A stretch of 64,000 bases of DNA from Scilla litardierei (Eukaryota > Streptophyta > Magnoliopsida > Asparagales > Asparagaceae): assembly GCA_030789695.1 (NCBI GenBank), contig CM061141.1, positions 195,311,689 to 195,375,688 of the forward strand, written 5' to 3'. The translations under genes and the position numbers were made by a program. Position 1 is the first letter of the stretch. Each line of letters starts with the position of its first letter. Below are positions 23,272-33,741 of this stretch, in pieces. The notes below the pieces were generated by a model. The model was not told the DNA's origin, made no database searches, and saw nothing but the letters and a program-made list of their open reading frames with translations.

Positions 23272-24219
23272 GAACCCCTAGGGTTCCAGAATCCGGGGGA
23301 GCTGCTAGTTTTTACTGTTTTCTCCTATTGTGACGGCTGTAATTACTGTTCTATTGTAAGTTTATGGATCTTTCTCAAACTTTAGTATTATCTTATTTGC
23401 TCTACTACCCTCGCATTTCAATCGCCTGATTATGATTTCAACGGTTCATTTTCGTTTAGATCGCTTTTTAATGAATTTTTGTGAGAAGTTCCCAAATCTG
23501 GGATTTTGGCGGAAACCCCTTCAGGGGCTCTTCCCGATGCATCCATAGGGTTAGGAAATCGATAGGGATTTGGATTCTAACGGTTACGCGGGGTGTTTCA
23601 TTGTCATCGGCGGGAAAAAGACCGCCTTTGACCGTTGGGCCAAGGGGGAATAAACTTGGCAGTTGACTCCCTAGCCATAGCTCACGCCCTTAGCGTAGAC
23701 GCCGAATCCTAGCGCGCGGGAGCGGCAGGATGAGACGTTGGGAGTTATCGTTGCGAGCTTAGTGCTCCCGGAATCGATCAGTGTTAATGGACACGGGAGT
23801 GCCCACTGATCGAATCCGGGAAGTCCGGTGTATCATCCTGGGCACCGACCGGAATATCGGGCCCATGGGATGCCGGTACCACTTTCAGAGGCAACGTCTC
23901 ACCATTAGACCCTAATTCCGATCGCTATCCTACCCGTAGGCCGTATCGGCAAGAGTCGCTCGTTGGAGTGGAAACCAAAGTCCCGGGTTTATTTTCTTAT
24001 TGTTCATACCTTGCATTACTTTCCGTGACAACCCATCAACCGATTCGGGCTAGCTCGCCCACGGGGTGATTTTGGTCCTCCTTGACACAAGCACATCCTA
24101 GCCTCCCTGTGTTCGACCCCCAAGCCACACTACAACACCGTGCGCTTGCGGTTACAAATATCTAAACCCCCACTATCACGCGGTCACCACCACTGGCGTG
24201 GCAGATCACGTCAAGTTTA

Positions 24220-24237
24220 TGGCGCCGTTACTGGGGA
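24220..24237 (+). other. Primer-binding site of element G
   Basis: TGGCGCCGTTACTGGGGA, six bases after the LTR end. It resembles the tRNA-Asp-type primer site used by Athila/Tat Ty3 elements. Confidence 0.82.
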
Positions 24238-24409
24238 GGCAACGTGCTTGTTATTTTAGGATCTCTTGAACCCTAGTGTCTAGCTCTTTCCCTACCTCAC
24301 GATAATTTTCGCATTCTCCTTTTTCCTTTTTATTTTCTTTTTTTATTTCTGTTTTCTATCTAATCTGTTTCTTTCCCACTTGTCGCTTCACGGGTGTTTG
24401 TTGTTTTTC

Positions 24410-27155
24410 ATGCGCAGGAGTTCAAGAAGTCTCGACGACTTGATCCCCGTTGATCCAGAGATTAACGCCACCCATAGGCGCTTGGCCGCTGAGAAGCGAA
24501 GAAGAGAGGATCCCGAATCCATGGAGGAGAACACCCCGCCTCACAAGTCCCTGTTGGAGTACTCGATGCCATCTATCGAGTCCACTTCCGCCATCCGTTC
24601 TCCAGCTATTACGGCCCAAAGCTTTGAGCTAAAGCCGTCTTTGGTGACATGGATCCAGCAGGACCAGTTTTTGGGTGCACCCATGGAGAGCCCGATCGAG
24701 CATCTAGACTCCTTCTTAGAGAAATGTGACACCTTCTGGATTAATGGTGTCACGACTGAGGCGATCCGTCTGAAGCTGTTCCCCTTCTCGTTGCGAGACA
24801 AAGCCAAGCAATGGCTTAGGGGGAAGGACCCCAACACTTTCAATACCTGGGAGAAGCTCTCCAACGCTTTTCTGACGAAGTTCTTTCCTCCGTGGAAGAC
24901 CATGAAGTTGAGGAGTGAGATCTCCTCCTTCTCCCAGGCCAGCCATGAGTCCTTGCATGAAGCTTGGACGAGGTACAAGGAGATGCAGAGAAGATGCCCT
25001 CACCATGAGCTTCCGAAGTGACAGATTATTAATCTGTTCTACAATGGGCTGAGGGATGACCTGAAATCTTCTATGGACGCCGCGGCTGGGTGTTCCTTCA
25101 TGTCAAGGAGCGAGGAAGATGCCGGACATATTCTGGAAAATATGGCATCCAACAATGAGCGGTGGTGTGACGAGAGAGCCACACCCAGGTCTGGGGGTAT
25201 ACACAGAGTCGAGGACGTCGACAAACTTTCAAGCAAGTTCGACTTGCTTTCGACCCAGATCTCCGCACTAATGGTAGGAGCCGGTGGGGCCGGTACACAG
25301 CAGATTTCAGCGGTAGAATCCGAATTCTTTGGGGAATTCGACGGTGGTGACGTCTCAGCACCGTTGGATCAGGCGAGCGCACTATTTTACAACCCCACGG
25401 GAAATGCGCCGTATCCACCAAGAACCAATTCCAACCCAGCCTACTCTCCAAACAACCGGAACCACCCTAACTTTGGTTACCGGCCACCATTCCCGCCCTC
25501 GCCGTCGCAGCAGCCGCAGCAATAAACATATCAGCCGACTAGGCCACAGTAGAGTCAGATTCAGCAGCAACAATATCAGCAGCAGCCTCAGCAACAATTT
25601 TACGCCCCCAGGAATCAGCAGCCAATCCAGCAGCAGCAGCAGTATGGCCAACAGAGGGCCGTCTCTCCGGTTGAGTCTCTCTTGACTCAATATATAACCA
25701 ACCAGGAGAAGATCAATCAAAAGCTGGAAATGGGTCAGCAGGCCCTCACGGACCAAGTAACCCAGCTGGGGTTACAAGTGGCGAACCTTTCAAGGTCACA
25801 AAACCAATTGCTGCCACAACCGGAGGTGAACCTGAGGGGAGCAACCCAAACGTCGGCACTCGTGCACGAGCACGTAAATGTGTCCGCTATCGTTCTGAGA
25901 AGCGGGACACAAATCCCTACTAGAGTGCCCCCTAACAGACCGGAAGCACCGTTGGTCGTCGAGCGACCGATCGAAAAATCAAACGACGCCGGTGCTTCGT
26001 CATCAAATCCTACGACTCCGGAGGGAGTCTCTGAAGAAGAGAAGAAGAAGAACGAGGAAGGGAGCCCGAAAGTGTTCAACCCGTTGTGTCTTTTCCACAA
26101 CGGTTAGCTCAGGCCAAAATCGACAAGAAATATGGCAAGTTCTTCGCCATGGTCAAGGACCTGAGCTTGCAAATCCCCTTCCTGGAAGCAATCGAAACAA
26201 TCCCCTCCTATGCGAAATTCCTGAAGGATTTGGTGACTAGAGGGTCTAGAAAGGAGAAAGTAGTGTTGACGGTGGAGTGTAGCGCTCTTATCCAGAGGGC
26301 AAATCCGCCGAAACTTAAAGACCCAGGGAGCTTCTCAATCCCTTGCACGATCGGGGCAGTAAAGATTCATCATGAACTCGTCGATCTCAGAGCGAGTGTA
26401 AGTTTGATGCCCCTGTCGATGTATAAAAGGATTGGAATGGGTGATTTGGAGCCCACCGGTATGACCCTACAACTAGCTGACCGGTCGGTCAAATATCCGA
26501 TGGGGATTGTGGATGACCTCCCCGTTAATGTAAAGGGGTGCATGTGCCAGTGGACTTCGTTGTTATGGACATGCCTAAAGACGCACACACTCCCATCATC
26601 CTGGGACGGCCTTTCATGGCCACTACTGGCGTTTTGATTGATGTGAAGAACGGAAAACTTTCGCTAAACGTCGGCGGAGAAAAAGTTGAATTTGATCTGG
26701 GGTTGTCCATGAAGTATCCCGATCCCCCAGATGACCCTCGGTGTAATTTGCTGGAGGTGGAAGAAGGTAAAGCTGCTGAAGAGAGCTCCTGGGAGATTCT
26801 CTTAAGAAACCCCCCCCCCCCCGATGACGTGGGGAATTCAGAAGACCAATACGGCCCCAAGAACAATGATGCTGCTGGGAAAGCGAGTGCAGCACGTACG
26901 ACCCCTCCCGGGTTCCCCAAGGCTCCTCCTGCGAGGAAAACGGGGAAAGAACCCATGGACCTCACCAAAGACGAGGTACGGATCCTTAAGAAGATGGCGG
27001 TAAACGCCAATACGAAAGAGAAGCCCCCGGATCCCAAGAACAAGGAGAGGGTAGTCGAGCAAATCTTTCTCCCGCTGTTGACTACTCAAAAGGCCGTAAG
27101 CTCCAATGAAGAAGAGATGCCGAACTTCGGGCATCACCCATATCAACCACCGTGA
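24410..27155 (+). pseudogene. Athila-type gag-protease region (nonsense codons and two frameshifts)
   Basis: The start ATG at 24410 begins MRRSSRSLDDLIPVDPEINA. A Retrotrans_gag-type capsid domain spans about 24680-25090 (PIEHLDSFLEKCDTF, RDKAKQWLRG, TWEKLSNAFLTKFFP, RCPHHELP). A Gln-rich stretch lies at about 25500-25670. The aspartic protease lies at about 26300-26700: DLRASVSLMPLSMYKRIG where DxGAS is usual, then LADRSVKYPMGIVDDL and ILGRPFMATTGVLIDV. Lesions seen: TGA at 25019-25021, TAA at 25523-25525 and a TAG near 25550. Frame changes fall near 26085 (before SFPQRL) and near 26535. A C homopolymer lies at about 26810-26822. The frame closes at 27153-27155 without entering reverse transcriptase, so pol is absent rather than merely decayed. 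Confidence 0.88.
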
Positions 27156-27351
27156 ACATCACTTGCGGGCGTCGAGCCAACGACGTTAACCAAGTGCGCT
27201 TCATGGGAGGCAACCCATGCTCTAAACTTTTGCCCCACTTTTTAGTGTTATTTTTGACTTTATTTTATCTATTTTTATAAATAAAATCAGCCGCGAGAAC
27301 ATCCGTTCAGGGACTAAGACAATCTGTTGGTTTTTACAGGAAACAAAGCCC

Positions 27352-27695
27352 TAACCGATCGGTTGATAACTCAACCGATCGGTTGGGCTGTATCAGATAC
27401 AAGCCGCAACTGTCCCTAAAGGAACCGGTCGGTTGAAGAATGGAGAGACCGGGTGACAGACCGGGTGATCTGGGGAGAATTCTCGGGAAATTTTTGGGGA
27501 ATATCAACCGATCGGTTGAGTTAGAGCACGATCGGTTGAGGCGACCGGGTGAGCAACCCTCAATTCTCGGGAAATGAGTGGAGCGGCCAACCGATCGGTT
27601 GACAAGTCAACCGACCGGTTCGCCTGTAGCACTTCTTCGGCAAGAATTTTTGACCTAACCGTCAACCGATCGGGTGACAAGTCACCCGATCGGTT
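27352..27695. repeat. Internal palindromic CCGATCGG array of element G
   Basis: Includes a perfect inverted pair with 15-bp arms (AACCGATCGGGTGAC at 27664-27678 and its complement at 27681-27695) around two bases. Confidence 0.9.
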
Positions 27696-27708
27696 CGACT
27701 TAAAACCC

Positions 27709-27716
27709 TATAAATA
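27709..27716 (+). promoter_or_regulatory. Internal TATA box of element G
   Basis: TATAAATA, 13 bp after the internal palindrome pair. The LTR has the same box 11 bp after its last palindrome. It would drive the ORF at 28143. Confidence 0.65.
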
Positions 27717-28142
27717 CCCCCGACCACCCGTTCGTTCCGCCCTCGCCAGTTTCGAATCCCAACCCGACATTTCGCCTCCTCCTCTTGCGCCGGACCCCGA
27801 TCTTCCCCAAAATCAACCCTAATCGACCTCCTCACCATCTCCATATCCATCCCACCATCGATTTCTCTCCATTCTCCTCGATTCCACCCACACACAAAAC
27901 CCTAACCTTCACCCGTTTTCCCCAATTTCGAAACTTGCTGAAGAAATCGCCGCGGCTTCACAGCGTGCTCCTGTCGAGTAGCATCGGGGCGTCTATGAGC
28001 AACGATCTTTATCCCATTTGGGTAAACTCGCTCATTAACTCAATTTTAATTTTGCCCTAAAATATTCCATTTGCTCGTTGGTCGTGTTTGTGTTTATTCA
28101 TTGTATTTTTGCATACTCTCGCACACACACGACACTCGCACA

Positions 28143-28499
28143 ATGCCTCCCCGCCGTGTTAAGCCCACCGACACCAGCTCTTCGAACCCTAGGTCCACCC
28201 GTCGTACTCGTCGCACACAGCCCCCCGCTCAACCCACCCCCTCCAACCCATCTACCCCCGCTCAATTCCAATCCGACGACCAAGCTGACCGATTCACGGC
28301 CATGATCCTCCTAGCTGGACAGGGTGGTCGGTTAACCGAGGAGTCCGTCGACCGAGACCTCCCCTTTCTTCAAAGCTTCATTCGCCACATCCGTGAAGAC
28401 CCACCCGATGTCTCCGAGCTCCACATTCCACCCCCCACGACTCCTGGGACCCAGCGCAGGCCCCCGTCACCACCCCCAGAGGGTGGTGCCCCTGCTTGA
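28143..28499 (+). CDS. Unrecognised 118-aa basic/proline-rich protein of element G
   Basis: I do not recognise this protein. It begins MPPRRVKPTDTSSSNPRSTR and has a Ser/Thr/Pro/Arg-rich N-terminal half. A more ordinary segment follows (DQADRFTAMILLAGQGGRL, LPFLQSFIRHIREDPPDVSEL), then a Pro-rich end (PPPEGGAPA). There is no signal peptide or membrane segment. It follows an internal TATA box by about 430 bp and lies where Athila elements carry their env-like gene, but it has no env features. The ATG at 28143 is chosen because it directly follows the leader; an open frame extends slightly upstream. It is a candidate extra ORF or the remnant of a longer one. Confidence 0.5.
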   Translation: MPPRRVKPTDTSSSNPRSTRRTRRTQPPAQPTPSNPSTPAQFQSDDQADRFTAMILLAGQGGRLTEESVDRDLPFLQSFIRHIREDPPDVSELHIPPPTTPGTQRRPPSPPPEGGAPA

Positions 28500-30277
28500 C
28501 TTTTCTTTCCCGCTTTTGCCCACCCCCGTATGTGTGCCCATCTGTCTTTTCGGGGCCATGCTTTGTCTCTGTCGGGGGTGGACCATTCACGTGTCGCACC
28601 ACTTCCTTTTTATTTTTTATTTTTTATTTTGATTTCACCTTGTTTGTTTTTGACTCCCCCTTGCATATCTCTGCATTTCACGATCACATTTTATTTGCTA
28701 GCACTGTCATGTCTAGCTTGGGGGACGTCTATTTTGGTGTGTTGTCGTGTTTTGTTGTTTTTCTCATTTTCGTGTGTGTGTGTGTGTGCTTGTTTTTGCC
28801 CTTTTGAGTGTCGTGTCGTGCGGTTTTATTTCTATTTTCGTGTCATGTGGCTTGATTTTAATCTTTCTTTATTTTTAATTTCATCTCTGTGTTTTCCTCA
28901 CTTTCATTTCTTTTTGTGTCGGTGCGTATTCCCCCCCCATCTTCATTGCCCTCACATACTCACTCATATTGCATTGAGGGCAATGCAAACTTAGCTTGGG
29001 GGAGTCGCACTGTGTGCGTCTTTTGAGTCTTTCTTTTTCGTTTTTGTGTTGTTTTCATCGTGTTTTTTATTTTTTCTTTTTTTCTCTTCTCTTCTTTTTA
29101 GCTCTTTCTCCTAGAGATGAACCCTATGATGAATTGCCACAAAATCACACACACCTAGCATGGCATCGATAATCACACTCACTGACCCTAGGATTTCGAG
29201 TCCTCTTGCATTTCACGCATCGTGGGTCCACTTAGCTTTTTGTGAGTCGTGCATCGTGCCTAGCTATTGGGTGTGCTTCTACTTTGTGATTCTACTTTAT
29301 ATACCAGTCCAGGAATGACCCCTAGATTATCATGCTTCGATTTGAATATGCGGTGTTTGCTTCTACTATATGCATGCTATATTTATATCGTATATTTCAA
29401 TTCGCATGCGTCGGGATTCCACAATTAAGGACTAGGATAACCCATTTAGCCTATGCTCTATTTAGCGAGAATAGTTTCCTTTGCCCAAGTGTTTAGATTT
29501 CGACTTCTTTTTTGTTTTACTTGGTGCAAATCCCCTCGTCGTGTACCGTTCTTCCACTTGGGAGAGTACACATGTATATAGCCAAAAACCCAAAAATCCA
29601 AAAAAAAAAGAGAAAAGAAAAAAAAACCCAAAAAGAAAAATTTTGTATAGCCAAAAAGCCAAAAAAAAAATACAAATACCCAAAACCCAAAAAAATTTCA
29701 AGTGTGATTATTTTTCCTACTTACCGAGAATAAAGGGAAGGCGAGAATTTGCACCGAGTGTCCTACTCCACATCATCTCAACCCCCATCGTTTTCGAAAA
29801 CACTTGGCTCAGGAACTTTTTAGCTAGTATCTAGGCTATAGTGGCGTGATTTCCTTAACCCTAGTTGTGGAGTACCCGATGCATGATACGTTTCACTTCT
29901 TATACTCCTCTCATGCATGCTCGAACTAATATTCACCGCAATTTCAAATTCGAATCGGTATTTGGGTCATTTCCTGGATTTGCGTATATGAGCTCATAGC
30001 ACATTGTAGAAAGCGACACCATTTGCTAGCACACGATCGCACTCATACGCGCTTCACCGCGTGGGCCCACGACACTTATTTGGACTCGTTTTCCTAGGTT
30101 TAGTGATGAGATTTGACGTTTGCTTGCTTGGTGTGTCGTTTTTGATTTTGTTGGCTCTGACGGACGATCTAGGATATAGAGTTTTCCTTTTCTCTCTTTC
30201 TCTATATTTTTCCCCTCCGAGCTCCTACTCTCGCTCGTCTTCCTCGAGGACGAGGAAGAGTTCAGCTTGGGGGATTT
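28500..30277 (+). other. Element G 3' non-coding tail
   Basis: There is no convincing gene. Features: T-rich sequence, a (GT)n run near 28772-28789, and Athila-like phrases (attgagggcaatgc followed by agcttgggggag near 28973-29003). An A-rich AAAACCC / AAAAAG stretch lies at about 29580-29700. The sequence cctcgaggacgaggaagag comes just before the polypurine tract AGCTTGGGGGATTT at 30264-30277. Confidence 0.78.
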
Positions 30278-31850
30278 TGACGTGCGTTTATATTTCATAT
30301 ATTCACGCACGTTTTCTTTTGTGTTTCTCCGTATTTTCAGCCGTCTTTTATTCGTTTTCTCGTATTTTCTCGTTTTCTTTCACTTTTCTTTGTTTCTCCA
30401 TGTTTGCAGGAGATTGCCCGCGTAGGGGACGTTTAACGATGATATCATGTGTCCCCGGAGCAACGGGAGGAGTCACGCGTGATCCAGGGGGTCAAACGAC
30501 GAAGAATACATCTTTCAGCCCCTCACCCGGTCGGTTGGTCATCTCCAACCGATCAGGTGATGCACGCGTGCACCACCCGGTCTCAGCAGGAGCTCAAGTG
30601 GAAGTCACCCGACCGGTTCACAGGCCGGTTCAACTGGGGCCAACTCTCTGTCTTCTCGAGCCAAATTCCAACCGATCGGGTGACTCTCACCCGATCGGTT
30701 CATCTGTAGCTGATGCTGAAGAGCCGAAGACACGGGCACCCAACCGATCACTTCACCCGATGGCGCCAAGATCCAACCGGTCACTCCAAGAACTCAACCG
30801 ATCGGTTCATATGACCGGGTGAAAGTTCGCCGTTTTCTGTTATTATCCGTAACGGATCACCCATCGGTTGACTTGTCAACCGATGGGGTGATACGAGAGC
30901 CTATAAATAGAACCCCTAGGGTTCCAGAATCCGGGGGAGCTGCTAGTTTTTACTGTTTTCTCCTATTGTGACGGCTGTAATTACTGCTCTATTGTAAGTT
31001 TTTGGATCTTTCTCAAACTTTAGTATTATCTTATTTGCTCTACTACCCTCGCATTTCAATCGCCTGATTATGATTTCAATGGTTCATTTTCGTTTAGATC
31101 GCTTTTTAATGAATTTTTGTGAGTAGTTCCCAAATCTGGGATTTTGGCGGAAACCCCTTCGGGGCTCTTCCCGATGCATCCATAGGGTTAGGAAATCGAT
31201 AGGGATTAGGATTCTAACGGTTACGCGGGGTGTTTCATTGTCATCGGCGGGAAAAAGACCGCCTTTGACCGTTGGGCCAAGGGGGAATAAACTTGGCGGT
31301 TGACTCCCTAGCCATAGCTCACGCCCTTAGCGTAGATGCCGAATCCTAGCACGCGGGAGCGGCAGGATGAGACGTTGGGAGTTATCATTGCGAGCTTAGT
31401 GCTCCCGGAATCGATCCGTGTTAATGGACACGGGAGTGCCCACTGATCGAATCCGGGAAGTCCAGTGTATCATCCTGGGCACCGACCGGAATATCGGGCC
31501 CATGGGATGCCGGTACCACTTTCAGAGGCAACATCTCACCATTAGACCCTAATTCCGATCGCTATCCTACCCGTAGGCCGTATCGGTAAGAGTCGCTCGT
31601 TGGAGTGGAAACCAAAGTCCCGGGTTTATTTTCTTATTGTTCATACCATGCATTACTTTCCGTGACAACCCATCAACCGATTCGGGCTAGCTCGCCCACG
31701 GGGTGATTTTGGTCCTCCTTGACACAAGCACATCCTAGCCTCCCTGTGTTCGACCCCCAAGCCACACTACAACACCGTGCGCTTGCGGTTACAAATATCT
31801 AAACCCCCGCTGCCACGCGGTCACCACAGCCGGCGTGGCAGATCACGTCA
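30278..31850 (+). repeat. Element G 3' LTR (1573 bp)
   Basis: Same ends and order as 22639-24213, with scattered single-base differences. The promoter-proximal palindrome at 30858-30890 has changed in both arms relative to the 5' LTR. It is followed by the target duplication CCTCT at 31851-31855. Confidence 0.93.
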
Positions 31851-31855
31851 CCTCT
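31851..31855. repeat. Target site duplication of element G, right
   Basis: CCTCT, one base different from CCTCC at 22634-22638. After it, the B2 gag resumes in frame. Confidence 0.85.
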
Positions 31856-32471
31856 GACCAATCATCACATTGGTTTGGGGTATAAGATGGGAGATTCATC
31901 CAAATCGTCCGGCACCTTTGTTAGGCCAACGTACGATGCTTCGACTAGTGGGAGTAAACATCCCATGGGTAGTTCTTCTACCAATGGTGCTTCCGCTAGG
32001 TACACACCCCCATTTGGAAAGAAACCCACTTCGGGTTGACCTCCAAAGAAGGGTCATGCTTTCATGTATGCCATGCCACGTAGGAACACACATCCTACTC
32101 CACATGTTAGCACATATGATGATTTTTATGCTCCGCATCCACGAGCACGTGCACACCATGTGAGACACACTCATGCACGTGTTCCTCTAGATGCATATGT
32201 TCACCCACATTCTCATATGAATCATTATCATCATGCTCCTTTGCATCATATGCCATATGCCTATCCACGATATGCATCACATAGAAATCAACAACGTATG
32301 CATGTTCCCAATAGGATTAGGACTCCCAAGACATACACTATTTGGGGTCCGAAGAACACAAGCATGCATGCTAAGGATATGTATGTGAAATCGTTTATTA
32401 ATGATATTATTTTGAATGATGATTATGTTGGGAAATCACGGTCCTCGTGGACTTGGTTTCCGAAGGGTTAG

Positions 32472-33741
32472 TTTCCTTTGACCCTTCATTGCTTGGTACC
32501 ATAAGTTTAATTTCATTTTATGGGTACTAACGCAATTGTGGTAATAATTGGTTTATTTTTTATTTGCATATTAATCATGGATGTGCATGTTAATTTGAAT
32601 TTAGTTAGGATATGGGTTACATTTAATATGTTAAATTTGTTGCCTAACCCATAAGATCCAAAAAGATTTTTGGATACCAAAATGATATTCTCTAGGTTAA
32701 ATCCACCATGGGATACCAACCCTACCAACTCATTGATTTGCAAGGGATTTTTCATTCAAATAGAGTTGATGGTGCTTAAGTGATGCACCAAAGTAGGGAG
32801 AGCTTAATGTTGTAAGTATATTCTTACTTTTGATTTACATTGGTATCCATGTGTGTTAAATGCATCCATTGGTAGAATATCTACATTGGTATCATTTTCA
32901 ATTAGTTTGCTAGAATTGCTTATGCCATTGGACTATGATGTTCTATCTATGTTTGGCATAACACTTTTGCATGTTACTTTTGGTATTCATTGGATTTTTG
33001 TCTCTGATGTTAATTTCGTCGCTCGACGATTAACTTGGTTAAATAGAAATTCTTTCTATGAATTCATAGAATTGTTTTCCATGCACTATTTAACTAAGAA
33101 TGTTGATATTGGAGAGTATGTTCCAAAACTCAATAAGTGAAATTGATTTGAGTTTTGATGATTTCGTATTTCGATTTTCGCCTATGGCTTGATGATTTCG
33201 TTTTTCGATTTTCGCCTATGGCTTGATGATTTCGTTTTTCGATTTTCGCCTATGGTTTGATGATTTCTTTTTTCGATTTTCGACTATGGTCATGATTGGC
33301 ACGCTTTGTTTTTCTTCGGTATTTAACATTTGGTATTTTACTTTGGGGTCATTTGGACAGTGGTCGTATTCTTAGACTCTCTTGCTTTAATTTCTTAGCC
33401 ATTGAAATCTTGTTGTTGATCTCCTCCCACTCTTTTTGCTAATGCCAAAGGGGAAGAGAATTAATAATGACAATGTGCTAATTGATATCAAAGCAATTTA
33501 CCATGAATCTAAGTTGATATGTTAGATTCAGGGGGAGTTAAGATATAAAATGGATTTAGAAATCCTAAATTACGATAATAGGATTCATATTTTATATTTC
33601 CCTCGCCTGCTTGATGCGTATGATTATTGTTTAATACGGAACTAACGTGTCATCAATGCAGGGGGAGTAAGTAAATTTCTTTTGAATCATTATTATTGAT
33701 TATTATTTATGTTGGTTTGTCATCACCAAAAAGGGGGAGAA
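32472..33741 (+). other. Array B unit 2, 3' non-coding tail
   Basis: Same content as 18037-19263: polypurine motifs (one now GGGAG near 32795, one GGGGAAG near 33450), the tandem repeat at 33157-33292, and the terminal AAAAAGGGGGAGAA before the LTR. Confidence 0.78.
33157..33292 (+). repeat. 34-bp tandem repeat, 4 units
   Basis: Same unit as at 18713, here four times in succession. Confidence 0.9.

Larger units (their letters stand above)
22639..24213 (+). repeat. Element G 5' LTR (1575 bp)
   Basis: TGACGTG to CACGTCA. It contains a CCGATCGG palindrome array at 22884-23252, the TATA box at 23264 and a long leader. It is almost identical to 30278-31850. Confidence 0.93.
27156..28142 (+). other. 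Element G internal regulatory region
   Basis: Non-coding. After an Athila-like spacer (cttcatgggaggcaacccatg) it carries a second palindrome array of CCGATCGG motifs (27352-27695), a TATA box at 27709, and a C-rich leader up to the ORF at 28143. This repeats the design of the LTR promoter with different surrounding sequence. Confidence 0.72.
22639..31850 (+). mobile_element. Element G: complete Athila-derived gag-protease element (9212 bp)
   Basis: Two near-identical LTRs flank a primer site, a gag-protease region, an internal palindrome-TATA module, a short ORF, a long non-coding tail and a polypurine tract. The 5-bp target duplication is CCTCC/CCTCT. There is no RT, RNase H or integrase, so it is non-autonomous. 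The LTR ends TGACGTG and CACGTCA are perfect 7-bp inverted repeats. Confidence 0.92.
21038..32471 (+). pseudogene. gag polyprotein, copy B2 (split by nested element G, two nonsense codons)
   Basis: The N-terminal part runs 21038-22638 and the C-terminal part 31856-32471, with the 9.2-kb element G inserted between. The domains are those of B1. Stops are TAA at 22310-22312 (Lys in siblings) and TGA at 32037-32039, the same stop as in B1. One C is missing from the C-run in the LTR end near 20955. As a result an upstream frame starting in the LTR at 20699 runs into gag. That fusion is accidental, and the conserved start is the ATG at 21038. Confidence 0.88.

Noticed and set aside
29481..29834. 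Lys/Pro-rich 117-codon ORF.
   Set aside because: Produced by the A-rich AAAACCC/AAAAAG stretch of the G tail.
30061..30822. 253-codon ORF.
   Set aside because: It crosses the polypurine tract and the start of the G 3' LTR. The part inside the LTR is a chance frame over palindromes.
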